Positions 11,552 to 22,606 of a DNA stretch of 64,000 nucleotides are shown in pieces (the stretch's first letter is position 1; every line of letters begins with the position of its first letter). Origin of the DNA: Brachypodium distachyon. Taxonomy: Eukaryota > Streptophyta > Magnoliopsida > Poales > Poaceae. The DNA lies in contig NC_016131.3 in NCBI RefSeq assembly GCF_000005505.3, positions 59,381,355 through 59,445,354 of the forward strand, written 5' to 3'. Position numbers and translations under genes: made by a program. A model generated the notes under the pieces. The model saw only the letters and a program-made list of their open reading frames with translations, was not told the origin of the DNA and did no database searches.

Positions 11552-12434
11552 ATGGAAAGCGCACCACCACCCTTTGGCAACGTACCGCCATTTACCCGCG
11601 TCTACTACCCCTCCACCGACGACGAGCAGTTGTTCAGTGCCCCTTTGGCGGCACTGTGTGCGTTTCTCGACCTGCCACCTCCCAGGTTCAGAGGCCGAGT
11701 CGAGCCTGCCGTGCCAGAAGGATGACAGCCACGGTGGGAGATTGAGGCGAAGATCCGTGGGCGTGAGATCGCGCCAGCGACTCCGGATATCACCTTCATC
11801 GCCCGCTACCCCACCTTCGAGCAGGGCCTTCAGTTCGCCATGCAGTGCGCCTTCGCGCAGGTGTGCTGGCACTATCGGCTTGAGTTTCCCGAGGACTCCC
11901 CCTTTCCGACTCTTTGGAAGGCGGAACCACACGTGCCAGGCCGTGCCAGCAGCCGACGACCAGGAGGTGTCCGAGGTGGCCGCCCAGTTTGAGAGCATGG
12001 AGAAGAACACCGAGAATTTGGAGACCGGCCTCGGTGAGGAAATGACCAGGGCCGACCTAGCCGAGGAGCAGGCCGGTAATCTACTGGGGGAGAATGCCCA
12101 GCTACAGGAGGACAAGACCGTGTTGGAGAACGCTATCCTCAACATGGGAGGAGCCATAGAGCAACTGATGTATGAGAGGGACCAAGCCCGTTACTACTGC
12201 GAGCAGTTTAAGGCTTTCATCGAAGCCGCAGCCGCCGCCGCAGCCGCACCAGCTGCCGCACCGGCACCTGTTCAGACCCCACCTCCACCGCAGGATCAGG
12301 AGTTGGAACCTCAGGAGGGAGTGCCAACTGAGGAGGAGGAGCCCCAGGAGGTCCATGAGATGGACACACCTGCCCCCCGCACCCGTTCCAGGGCGAGGAA
12401 CTCCGGGAATGCCAACTTCCTCTCACTTCCTTAG
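11552..12434 (+). pseudogene. Extra ORF upstream of gag (ORF0), disabled copy
   Basis: This is homologous over its full length to the intact 290-residue ORF at 22607-23479. It starts at the ATG in CTATAGATGGAAAGC. The frame meets an in-frame TGA at 11723-11725 (codon 58, where the intact copy has Trp). It changes frame near 11910, after which the coiled-coil part, the Ala/Pro-rich linker and the acidic C-terminus are again readable to the TAG at 12432-12434. The two copies agree closely at the protein level (my reading, not an alignment score), so the ORF was probably maintained in this family before this copy died. Confidence 0.82.
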
Positions 12435-12768
12435 TTTCAGCTTAGAGCCCGCCAGACTATTTATTATACTATATTTGTTATCGTGTTAGTCATTGACCAT
12501 ACCGTCATTGTGGTATGGCAATGTAGATTCGTGTGTTTACTTGCAACTCTTTACTTGTGTTTTAGGCTCTTATGCCTTGTGAACTATTTGTTTTGGATGT
12601 CAAAATCCTGGTGAATGTTTTTGCTTGCTTTATAGTTGACTTGTTCATGACTGAATTGTCATGCTTGTGTTATAATTGTGTTTGAACTGTTGTTTTGCCT
12701 GTGTTGTGGGGCTTAGTTTTTCCCTTAGACCCTGTCTATCTATTTCTCATCTATGCTAACCTAAAAAA
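12435..12768 (+). other. Spacer between ORF0 and gag, Tekay-1
   Basis: AT-rich untranslated spacer collinear with 23480-23771 of Tekay-2; no ORF or clear signal seen. Confidence 0.7.
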
Positions 12769-15273
12769 ATGCTTCCAAGACGTGTCCCCAACAACAATAG
12801 CCATATCACCAACAACAGTGATGAAGCGATCCCCCTTCACCAAGGGTTCGATCTCTGTGCTTACTTGTGCTAGTCCCTGGATCGACTCATTAGCACACAC
12901 AGTTCAATATGTAATACCAAGATACAGAGGTCAAAAGTACTTTATTACATCATATCATCCAGAACTTAAATTGTACTTACAAACTTGCATGACCTCTGGG
13001 GCCAGCATAAAACAAATACTGTTTCAACATCATAAAACAATGTTTCAAAATACTGCAGCGGAAAAGGGTAGAACATAAGGGCCACACTACTCCAAGGTGA
13101 GAGCATGTTGGAATGTAAGCACATGACCCATGGCAAAACGACGAACCTCACTCATCGTCGGATCCACCTGCATTGTTAATTGCAGCCACTACGTGGTCAA
13201 TACATTTGAATGTATTGGCAAGCTCACTAGAGTTATAAAGGACCTACGAGGTACATGCATAGTTTGGCTAGGTGGGGTTTGGCTATTTTGCATAAAAGCA
13301 TCATTATTCAAATCCTATCATTTTTAGATAAATAGCTTTGAATTCTATTGGACACGGGGTAGAAACGCCCATGCTCCTATTAACCTAGGCACATTGAGTA
13401 GAAACATCAATGCTCCTACCCAGTTCAAACCATTCATTTTATTACGAAAAGTTGAATGAGTGAGACCTTCCTTACAGCTCCAATATCTAGTTGCTCATAA
13501 TTGTCTGTAACCGGGGACACGGCTAAGTACTTAGTTTGACACTCTCGAGAGGTGGTACACTTTACCCACAAGAAATCGACGTGTTAATCCCTTGCTGTCC
13601 TCAGGGTAGAGTAGCAACGACATCGATTACAGAAATTTTCAGAACATATTCCCCCAAACCACCTGAGGGACGCGTTCCAACCTACACTGCTACATACCGA
13701 TGTCACCTCAGATCCAGGTTCATATTTCTTATATCCATCCTGGCAGAGCCCATAATACCATGTGGTTGTACTGGAAGCTACTAAACCGGAAACTAGTCCA
13801 GTCTCTGGTTATCCCGGGTGGCATCCCACATTGTGACGCAGGCGCTCCCCGAATCGCACGGGCAGACGACCATGGACGCTCCCGAATCACACGGAGAGAC
13901 GACTCAGCGGGCCCCATAGAAATGGACCTAAAGTCATGACATCCAAAAACTCAAAGCAGCCCATCCAGGACGATTCATTGAATTACTTGTTTTGCCATAC
14001 ATTAGGAAAATCATATTGTAATTCAATAGTATCACATTGTAATAATACCACCCTCGTATAATATCATAGCATAGCATTTTATTACTACGATGGCAATTGG
14101 TGGTAAGGACATGGCAAAGGTATCCTATACTACTAGGACAGATCATAGCTAGCATAGATACAGTAATAATCCTGACAATGCAACTAATAAAATCTAGTGC
14201 ATAGTAAAATAATGGGATGATGGTCAAAGTGAACTTGCCTTGATAGTAGTTGGAGTTCAAACACTCGTCACAATCGCAAGGTTCGCTCTCCGAGAATACT
14301 ATACAATCAACAAACATATACACACACATAAACACACAATACGAACATGACAAAAAAATATGTATGCCATGATGCGATGCAAAACATATGACATGAGTGG
14401 GTTGGTTTTATTTGGGTGATCTACTGGTCCAAGGCATTGATAATTAAGCACATGCAATTAGGGTTTTTAAATAAATTGCAATGGCTAGGGTTTAAACCCT
14501 AAAATGAGGTTTTATTGGCATCAGCCAGATAGATTAGTTCAAAATATTTATTTCTCTGTCCCATTGGACAGAGGACAATAAAACAAAATTTTGGGCACTG
14601 ATTTCATTCAAAAAGGACTTCTAGATAATTAGTTATGATTCAAAAGGCATAAAACCTTAATCTGCAATTTGAATGTGATTCAAATATTCAAATTTGAAAT
14701 TTGACAGTGCCAAAATATTCTAAATTTCCTAAGGATTCCAAAAAGGTGTGGATCATTAAGTTTGGCCAAACAGATTTAAAGTTATGATCATTTGAAATTA
14801 CAGGGGCCTATCTGCAAAAGTGTCTTTTAATTAAGCCGGGGAAAGAAAAATTACATTTTTATTTTATAACTCGGGTGCCACGTGGCGCATTCCTATTCGT
14901 TGGTACTGGTTCGGTTTATGTGAATAAGGACGATCTCATCTACACCATTGGAGATGGATGGACGGACGAGATCGATTGGGGGAGCTCACCGGCGGGTTAG
15001 GGTTTCGGCGGCGGAATCCGGCGGCGGCGCAGCTTGGGCGTGGAGGCGGGCGGCGTTCGGGTGGACTTCGGGCGTCGGGGAGGACACGGGGAGGCGCGGC
15101 GCGGCACGGCGGAGACGGGGCGCGGTCGGCGTTGGCTCGGGCGGCGCGGGTCGTCGCCTAGGTCGAAGAAGACGCGGCGGCGCGGGTGCGGCTCCGGCGA
15201 GGGATTCCGGCGGCCTGGCGGCGTGCGAGCGAGGGAAAACGGGGGGGGGGGGAAAGAGAGGGGGTCGCGGGGG

Positions 15274-15281
15274 TTATATAG
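15274..15281 (-). promoter_or_regulatory. TATA box of the solo LTR
   Basis: CTATATAACCC on the minus strand, about 690 bp from the LTR 5' end. It is downstream of the palindrome at 15400-15424 and upstream of the CpG-rich tract, so the tract belongs to the transcribed R/U5 part. Confidence 0.55.
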
Positions 15282-15399
15282 ACGTGCTCGGGCGTGAAAA
15301 TGGAAGGCCGGAGGAGCAGATTGCGGCGGCGGGCGCGCGGGGACGGCTGCCGGAAATCGCGGCGGCGGCGCGGCCGCTTTCCTTCCGGGGAAGAAGCCC

Positions 15400-15424
15400 C
15401 TGACAGGTGGGCCCCACCTGCCAG
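15400..15424. promoter_or_regulatory. GTGGGCCCCAC palindrome, TCP-type site
   Basis: Inverted repeat CTGACAGGTGGG / CCCACCTGCCAG, one mismatch, centre GGGCCCC. It contains GTGGGCCC and GGCCCCAC, binding motifs of TCP (PCF) factors. The same element recurs at the same LTR position in four other LTRs of this window. Confidence 0.6.
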
Positions 15425-16444
15425 TGGGTGCGGGCGCGCGGGCGGCAGGGCGGGCAGGGCCGGTCGGGCGCGGTCGGACTGGGCCGGTTCGGCCCAAAGT
15501 GGCCGGGCCGGTCCGGTTTACCCTTTTTTTTTCTTTTAGACCTTTTCTTTTTCTGTTTTTCTCATTTCTTTGATATCTTTTGAGTTTGAACTCCAAATTG
15601 GTCCAAATAAATCCCAGAAAATTTCTAAAATCATATTCTACCATGATTCAACTTTTGGGAGTAGTTTTCCCTCAAAATAAAATATATAAAAACACATTTG
15701 CCCTATAAATGCCTTTAGGGCTATATATACCTATTGAAATAAAATAATTTTTCAACTCCAAATAACTATCCAAAAAATATGGGATAGCTTATATATGCAA
15801 TAAACCCCTTTTATACTTAAACCTTATTGGTTTGAAAAATTCCAAAGCTCAAATAGGTGTAAACAAAATCTTTTAAAGCCTTTTGTGATTCAAATTTGAA
15901 TTCAAACATGCAATTGTGGCATGATGCTCATGGATGAAATGCACATGTAAAGATTTGAAATTTTGGGATGTTACAAGTGACAATCATGAGGCAGAGAACG
16001 ACAATGCAGTGACCATGCAGACTCTGTTGGCAGCTCAGACTTAATTTTTCCAAATGGTAACCTGGCAGATAATCAACCACCAGAACATCAATCAGAATAA
16101 CCAGTACCAGCATCAGCACCAGCGTCAAAGGATCAACAACAACAAGGGTAGTGGCCAGAACAATGGAGGCAACCCAGGGCAGAACCGCACCATTGGCAGG
16201 GATCTGAGAACGTGGAGGGCCACCCATTCCAGAAGGGACACCGCTGCAATGATTGTCCTGAGAAGTTCAATGAGGCGGGAGCAAAGCCCAACCCATTCCA
16301 GAAGGGCAATGTGAACCACGTCAACGTGGAGGAAATCACGGAGGAGCAAGATATCATAATCGGCACCTTTCGCCAAAATTCTTTTGAAGCACTCGTACTG
16401 TTTGATACCGGTGCATCGCATTCTTTCATCTCAAGGATTTTTCT

Positions 16445-19400
16445 TGAAACGACCGCCCCCGTATACGGGTTCGATCTCTGTGCTTTAGTGCTAGTCCCTG
16501 GATCGACTCACTAGCACACACAGTTTCAAGATGTAATATCATAGAACAAAGGTCTCAATATTACAACGAATCATCCAGAATTTAAAAAGGTACTTACAAC
16601 TCGCATAACCTCACGGGTTAGCTGGAAAGAAAACAACTGTTTAGCAGCGGAAAGCGAAAGATACAAGGGCACATCAACACCACGGTAAGAGCGTGTTGGA
16701 ATGTAGGCCCGTAACCCAACAAACAGAACGTACAGCTTACTCGTCGTCGGAGCTTCCTGCATCATTAAAAGATGCAGCCGCTAGGGTCAATACATTGAAT
16801 GTATTGGCAAGATTCACTAGGAGTTATAACAGAACCTACCAAGTATATGCATAATGTGGCAAAGTGGAGTTCAGGCTGTTTGCGTGGAAGCAGAACATAA
16901 ATTACCCTACTACAAAGGAATGTTATAATAATGTTAACTAATGGACACGGGGTAGACACACCCATGCTCCTATTAACCTAGAGGACATTGAAGTGGATTC
17001 TTCAAGTGCTCCTGCCCTGTTCAAACCATTCATTTTATTTAAGAAATTGGAATGAGTGAGACTTTCCTTACAGCTCCACATCTAGTTGCTCAAATTGTCC
17101 GTTACCGGGGACACGGCTAAGTACTTAGTTTTGACGCTCTCGAGAGTTTGTACACATTCCCCACAAGAAACCGACGTGTTAATCCCTTGCTGTCCTCAGG
17201 GTAGAGTAGCAACGGCATCGATTACGAGATTTTCAGAGGTAATTCCCTAAACCACGAGAGAATCACGCTCCCCCTACACGGCTACCTCAGTACAATTCTT
17301 CGGGTTTATGTTCATACAACTTACTCTTGTCTCGCCAGAGCCCATATAGCATTGTGGTTGTACTAGAAGCTTCTAAATAGGAAACTAGTCCAGTCTCAGT
17401 TACGCCAGGTGGCATTCCACATTTGCAACGTAGGCGCTCCCCGAATCCACGGGAGAGACGTCCATGGACGATCCATTCCTGAATCCACAGGAACTCGACT
17501 CAAAGAGACCTATAGAAATGGACCTGACGCCGCTAATCCTCAAAATCCTCAAAGCAGCCCACCCAGGATGGTTCATTGAATTAGTGTTTTGCCTTACATC
17601 TAACAAAAACATTTCATATAGCCAAAGGCATATCAATATCATAATGTAGTTATTTCCCCCACGATACTACCATAGCCTAGCATTCAACTAAAAACGATTG
17701 CAATTTGGTGGCAAGGTAATGGCGAGGGTAAACTATACTACCTGGGATTTATAGCTAGCATAGAGGTACGAGTAATAGTCCTATCAATGCATCTCTACCA
17801 TCAACACTAATGCATAAGTATTTTAAAACAACAATAATAATGGGATATGATCAAAGTGAACTTGCCTTGTCCAAGGTTGTGATAGTTCTCGCACTCTTCG
17901 CAACAACAAGGAATACACTCCACACAATCTAAATATAAAAGAAACACACACAATAAACACAACACTCAATACAAAATCATGCCATGATGCATATGCTATG
18001 ATGATGCTCAACGAAGGTTACTTTTAAAGTAGAAAGTTTCGTTTCTGTTTTGAAAAGTTTTTCAAATGATTTGGACCGATTATACAACATCAAAGTGGTA
18101 ATTAATATGCATGATACCTGGATAGGGTTTAAAAGAAAAGATTGTGCGGCTTTTGCAACATAGAGCAATATTTAACTTGTATGCCATGATTACACACAAA
18201 ATAATTTCTTTTCTGGTTCTAATGGACAGAGAACAAGTTTAAATAATTTTACAGCAAGATAACATGCTCAAAGCTATTTTGAAACAATTCATTTGAAATT
18301 TAAACCATAAACCACCATTCTGTAAATAGCTACTGTCTAAGTTATTCAAAACTGAAATTAAGCAGTGCCAAAATATTCTACACGTTGTGACGATTCCAGA
18401 ATGGTGTGGAGCACAATTTTTGGACAGACGGTTTAAAAGATATGATGCTTTGAAGTTACAAGGGCTTTTCTGCAAAAGTGCCTTATCCAAATCGGCCGAA
18501 TTAAAATAAAATAAAATAAAACCAAATCTCGCCACGTAGCGAAACCTGACTGGCCCGGTTCTAGGGTTCCGGCCGGCGGACGAGCTCGCCGGCGGCGGCG
18601 CGGGCGGGCGGCGCGGGCGAGCAGCTGGGGCGGCGGGGGCGCGGGCCGGCGCCGGCGCGCGGAGGGGCAGCGGCGGCGCGGGCGGGCGGCGCGGCGGAGG
18701 GCGCGGGCCGCGCGGGGCAAACCTCGGGCGGCGACCGGAGGCGGCGCGACGCGTGGGCGGCGGCCGGCGTCGGAGAAGACGGCGGACGGAAAGGAGCGCG
18801 GCGGCAGCGGCGGCCAAACACCAAGGCGAGCGCATCACGGCGTTCGGGACGGGGAGAGGAGAGAGGCTAGGGGAGTAGCACGGAGAGAACCTCATCGGAA
18901 CGGCGGAGAAACGCGAAGGACGGCGGTGGCAGCAACGAACTCCGGCGAGCAATTACTTTCTAACCGGTGCGAAATTGGACGTGGGGTTTGAGGGAATTGG
19001 TAGAGGAATTCGGGGGCTTCGATATGACGCGCGGGGTTTCGGATTTGGTGGCTCGTGCGCGAAGAAAACGGAGGTGGAGTCTTGGGCAGTTCGCGGACGT
19101 GCGTGGCTGGATTTTTCGGACGGAGGTTGAAGATGACGCGTGGGTCCCACCGGTCAGTGAGAGCGGGCGGCTCGGGCTGGGCCGGTCCGGTTCAGTCCGG
19201 TTTGACCGGTTTCCTCTGGTTTTTCCTTTTCTTTTATCTATTTTCTGTTTTTGAACCTCAAAATTGATTCGAAGCTCCAAATCACTCCAAATAAAATACA
19301 ACAAAATTTGTAAAATCATATTTTCATATGATCTAACTTTTGGAACAAGAATTTCCTCAAAATGAAATATTTAAAAATACATTTGCCTATAAAATGGCTT

Positions 19401-19686
19401 TTAGGCCCCTTAGGCTATCGAAACAAATTATCTTTCCAAATACTTTCAAAAGCCAATCTATGGGATAGCTTTATATATGCATTAAATCCCTTTTTACCAC
19501 AATACCCTATTGGGTTAAAATGCAAATACTCAAGAGCAAGATCAAAGCCCAAGATCAAATAAAAGCATTTTTGAAAAAGGGTTTTCTGGGCAAACTTTAG
19601 GGTTTTGAAAGTGATCAAATATAAGGGTGACATGATGCTTATGATATGCTTTGCATATGAAGGGTTTTGAAAATTGGGATGTTACA
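16445..19686 (-). mobile_element. Solo Tekay LTR inside Tekay-1 protease
   Basis: A 3,242-bp LTR in minus orientation (left edge TGAAACGACCGC, right edge GGGATGTTACA). It has the perfect 5-bp duplication TTTCT at 16440-16444 and 19687-19691. Protease coding sequence continues across it. It is closest to the Tekay-1 LTR itself (shared GGGATCTCGCC... variants and the CpG-rich tract 18560-18960), so the two belong to one subfamily distinct from that at 12822 and 29311. No internal domains remain. Confidence 0.95.
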
Positions 19687-20452
19687 TTTCTACATAAGAA
19701 TGGATTAACCACTAGTACCTTAGTGAACCCTATGAAGGTGAAGTAACCTGGGGGAGAGATGATAACGGCTTGTGAATGCCGAATGCTGACACTAGAAATT
19801 GGAAAACACAATTTCCCCACAGACCTGATAGTGTTAGGATCAAAAGGCTTGGATGTGATCCTAAGAATGGATTGGCTAGCCAAGTTTGAAAGACTTATAG
19901 ATTGTGTCAAGAGGACCATTACACTCACAACTCCAGAGAAGAAGCGAATCCGCTTCAAGTCAACCTATGAGCTTGAGATACCCAAGGTGAATTCTCTTAA
20001 GGGGGTTAGCCTAGAGGATGTACCGATAGTGAAAAAATACCCGAATGTGTTTCCAGAGGAACTACCAGGCATGCCACCTGACCGAGATGTAGAATTTCTT
20101 ATCGAGTTATTGCCCAAAGTGGACCTATAGCCAAGAGACCGTATAAGATGGCTGTAGATGAATTGAAAGAACTGAAGAAGCAACTTGCAGAACAGTTGGC
20201 CAAAAGATTTATTCGCCCTAGCTCATCACCATGGGGAACACCTGTTCTATTTGTGGAAAAGAAAGACAAGAGCCAAAGGGTGTGCATAGACTATCGTTCA
20301 CTAAATGAGGTGACGATAAAGAACAAGTACCCACTACCCTTAATCAATGATCTATTCGATCAATTGAAAGCAGCCCGTGTTTTCTCAAAGATCGATCTTC
20401 GATCAGGTTATTTTCAGTTATAGATCCAAGAAATGGACATACCAAAGACAGC
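19687..20452 (+). pseudogene. Tekay-1 protease end and start of RT
   Basis: The text runs from protease (DLIVLGSKGLDVILRMDWL) through the connector ([26 protein letters not shown]) to RT ([35 protein letters not shown]). It is collinear with 25070-25830 of Tekay-2. Lesions are a stop at about 19747, a frameshift near 20115 and a stop at 20421-20423. It ends at the Tekay-2 LTR inside the codons that follow the RSGYFQL motif, before the RT active site. Dead. Confidence 0.85.
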
Positions 20453-22123
20453 TGTAACATCCCAAAATTTCAAACTTTTACATGTGCATTGCATCCATGA
20501 GCATCATGCCACAATTGCATATTCGAATTCAAATTTTGAATCTGAAAAGGCTTTGGAAAGATTCTTTATTTCATTTTAAACCTTAGGATTTACACCCATA
20601 TGAGCTTTGGATTTTCAAACCAATAGGTTTTATGTATAAAAGGGGGCTTAATGCACATATGAGCTATCCCATATTTTTTGGGTAATTATTGGGAGTTGAA
20701 AAAGTATTTTATTTAAATAGATATATGGCCCTAAAGGCATTTATAGGGCAAATGTATTTTTATATAATTTATTTTGAAGAGAAACTACTTCCAAAAGTTG
20801 TATCATGGCAGAACATGATTTTACAAATTTTCTGGAATTTATTTGGACCAATTTGGGGTTCAAACTCAAAAGATATCAAAGAAATGAGAAAAACAGAAAA
20901 AGAAAAGGTCTAAAAGAAGAAAAAAAAGGGTAAATCGGACCGGCCCGGCCACTTTGGGCCGAACCGGCCCCGTCCGACCGCGCCCGACCGCGAGCCGGCC
21001 TCGTCCGCCCGGCCGCCCCCCGCGCGCACCCGCACCCGCTGACAGGTGGGGCCCACCTGTCAGGGGCTTCTTCCCCGGAAGGAAAGCCCCGCGTCCGCCG
21101 CGCCGCCTTCGTTCTTCGCCGCCGCGCGCCGTCACCGCCGGATTCTCCGCGCTCTGTCCATATCCCTCAGCCCCGAGCGCGTCCTTTTAAGCCCCGCGAC
21201 CCCCTCTCTTCTTCCCCGCTGCCCCCCCTCGCTATCACGCCGCCAAGCCGCCCTGATTTCTCGCCGGAGTCCGACCGCCCGCGCCGCCGTTTTCTCTCTC
21301 GCCGACGAAGTCCGGTCAGCCTTCCTCGAAGCCGTTCCTCTCTCTCTTCTCCTCTCTCCCTCATGGTCAAGATGACGCGCTTCTTTTTCCTCCTCGTGCG
21401 CTGCAGCTCTCCGCCGACGACACCCGAGGCCGCGCCGCTGTCTGCCGACCGCGCCGCCCGCCCGTCTCGTCCTAGGCGCCGACCCCGCCGACCCCGAGCG
21501 CCGCCGACCGCACCCCCGTCTCCCCCGTGCCGCGCCGCGCCTCCCCGTGACTTCCTCGAGCCGCCCACGTCGCCAGAGCACCCCGCGCCGCCGTCCCCGT
21601 GCCCGCGCCGCCATCCCCTCCGTCTCCGGTGACCACCGCCGCCGCCGGTAAACCCTAGAACTCCCCTCGTCCGTCCGATCTGGATCCGAGGGCTAAGATT
21701 AGATCCCGTTTTAATTTTTAACCGAACCGGTACGCACCAATTGGATGCTGACACGTGGCACCCGGATTTATAAAATAAAAATGTAATTTTTAATCCCCCA
21801 GAATTAATAAAAGGCACTTTTGCAGATAGGCCCCTGTAATTTCAAATGATCATAACTTTAAATCTGTTTGGCCAAATTTAGTGATCCACACCTTTTTGAA
21901 ACATTGTTTTACGATGTTGAAACAGTGTTGGTTTTATGCTGGCCCCAGAGGTCATGCGAGGTTGTAAGTACTATTTGAATTCTGGATGATGTGATGTAAT
22001 AAAGTACTTTTGACCTTTGTTTCTGTATACTTCATCATGAAACTGTGTGTGCTAGTGAGTCGATCCAGGGACTAGCATAGTAAGCACAGAGATCGGTCCC
22101 TAGTAAGGGGGAGGATCGCTTCA
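20453..22123 (+). repeat. Tekay-2 5' LTR, short form
   Basis: TGTAACATCCC...GATCGCTTCA, 1,671 bp. Compared with the 3.2-3.3 kb LTRs, about 1.5 kb is missing between ACACCTTTTTG and AAACATTG (position about 21900). The flanks share the short sequence TTTTG. The identical breakpoint occurs in the LTR at 46020-47613. Confidence 0.92.
21039..21063. promoter_or_regulatory. Perfect TCP-type palindrome in the LTR
   Basis: CTGACAGGTGGG, one central G, CCCACCTGTCAG: a perfect inverted repeat with 12-bp arms, containing GTGGGGCCCAC. It lies about 590 bp into U3, after a TGGGCC (site II-like) motif at about 20960. Confidence 0.65.
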
Positions 22124-22125
22124 GA

Positions 22126-22138
22126 TGGTATCAGAGCA
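22126..22138 (+). other. Primer-binding site, Tekay-2
   Basis: TGGTATCAGAGCA, initiator tRNA-Met type, two bases after the LTR end. Confidence 0.92.
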
Positions 22139-22230
22139 ATGTGTTGCCTGTAGGAACGTGACCCTAGTTGGATTAGGATAAGACAAGACCAAAGACCAAA
22201 CCTTAGGATTATTTCTTATCCCTATCTGAT

Positions 22231-22256
22231 CTATATATATATATATACATATATTT
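22231..22256. repeat. TA dinucleotide microsatellite
   Basis: A run of TA repeats in the untranslated leader. The homologous leader at about 47720-47750 has a longer run, so the tract is length-variable. Confidence 0.75.
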
Positions 22257-22606
22257 TATTCCTTACCCTATTCATCTAAATCTTTGCATTTATATCTTGC
22301 ATATGCATGACATTTTATTGTTGTATCCCACGTATACACCGAATACTATGCTTATTACCGCATATGCATGCTTAATATATTATACCACAAATGCATATTC
22401 GATTTTTACACCATACACCACTATAATCATGTTGCCTTGTTATTCACATCTTACTATGCATCCAATTTTATATTTACATTTCCATCCTTGATATTAATGT
22501 TTATCACTTGATATCCACTCTACCACATTTATTTTATTTTTACTTACATTCGACCATATGATCATGTCACTGATACTCCCTTATCTCCTTCTTTATTTTT
22601 CTATAG

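Larger units (their letters stand above)
12822..15975 (-). mobile_element. Solo Tekay LTR inside Tekay-1 gag
   Basis: A 3,154-bp LTR in minus orientation (TGAAGCGATC at the left edge, GGGATGTTACA at the right). It is flanked by a perfect 5-bp target duplication AGTGA (12817-12821 and 15976-15980) with Gag coding sequence continuing on both sides. The absence of internal sequence plus an intact duplication means an entire element inserted here and was reduced by LTR-LTR recombination. It is most like the LTR at 29311-32644. It contains a CpG-rich tract (14950-15420), a TATA box and the TCP-type palindrome. Confidence 0.95.
12769..16444 (+). pseudogene. Tekay-1 gag and protease start, split by a solo LTR
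   Basis: Gag opens at ATG 12769 (MLPRRVPNNN), is interrupted at 12822-15975 by a solo LTR, and resumes at 15976 in the same frame. A TAA at 16042-16044 ends it where Tekay-2 has Gln (LLAAQT then stop). The capsid region is then deleted: the text passes from the Q/N-rich start to a nucleocapsid-like part (GHRCNDCPEK, only partly knuckle-like) and the protease motif [11 protein letters not shown] at about 16400-16430, where the next solo LTR breaks it. It is non-functional. Only the reading order, not the capsid, can be recovered. Confidence 0.82.
1829..20452 (+). mobile_element. Tekay-1: broken chromovirus-type Ty3/gypsy element
   Basis: Pieces in order: 5' LTR part A (1829-3102), LTR part B (9880-11105), PBS (11108), extra ORF (11552-12434), gag start (12769-12821), gag and protease (15976-16444), and protease-RT (19687-20452). 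The intervening DNA is four other insertions: a copia LTR scrap, a SIRE-like copia, and two solo Tekay LTRs. It is cut off by Tekay-2 inside the RT coding region at 20452, and no continuation of RT is seen farther right. Assignment to Tekay/Del rests on similarity to Tekay-2, which has the chromodomain. All coding parts carry stops or frameshifts. Confidence 0.85.
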
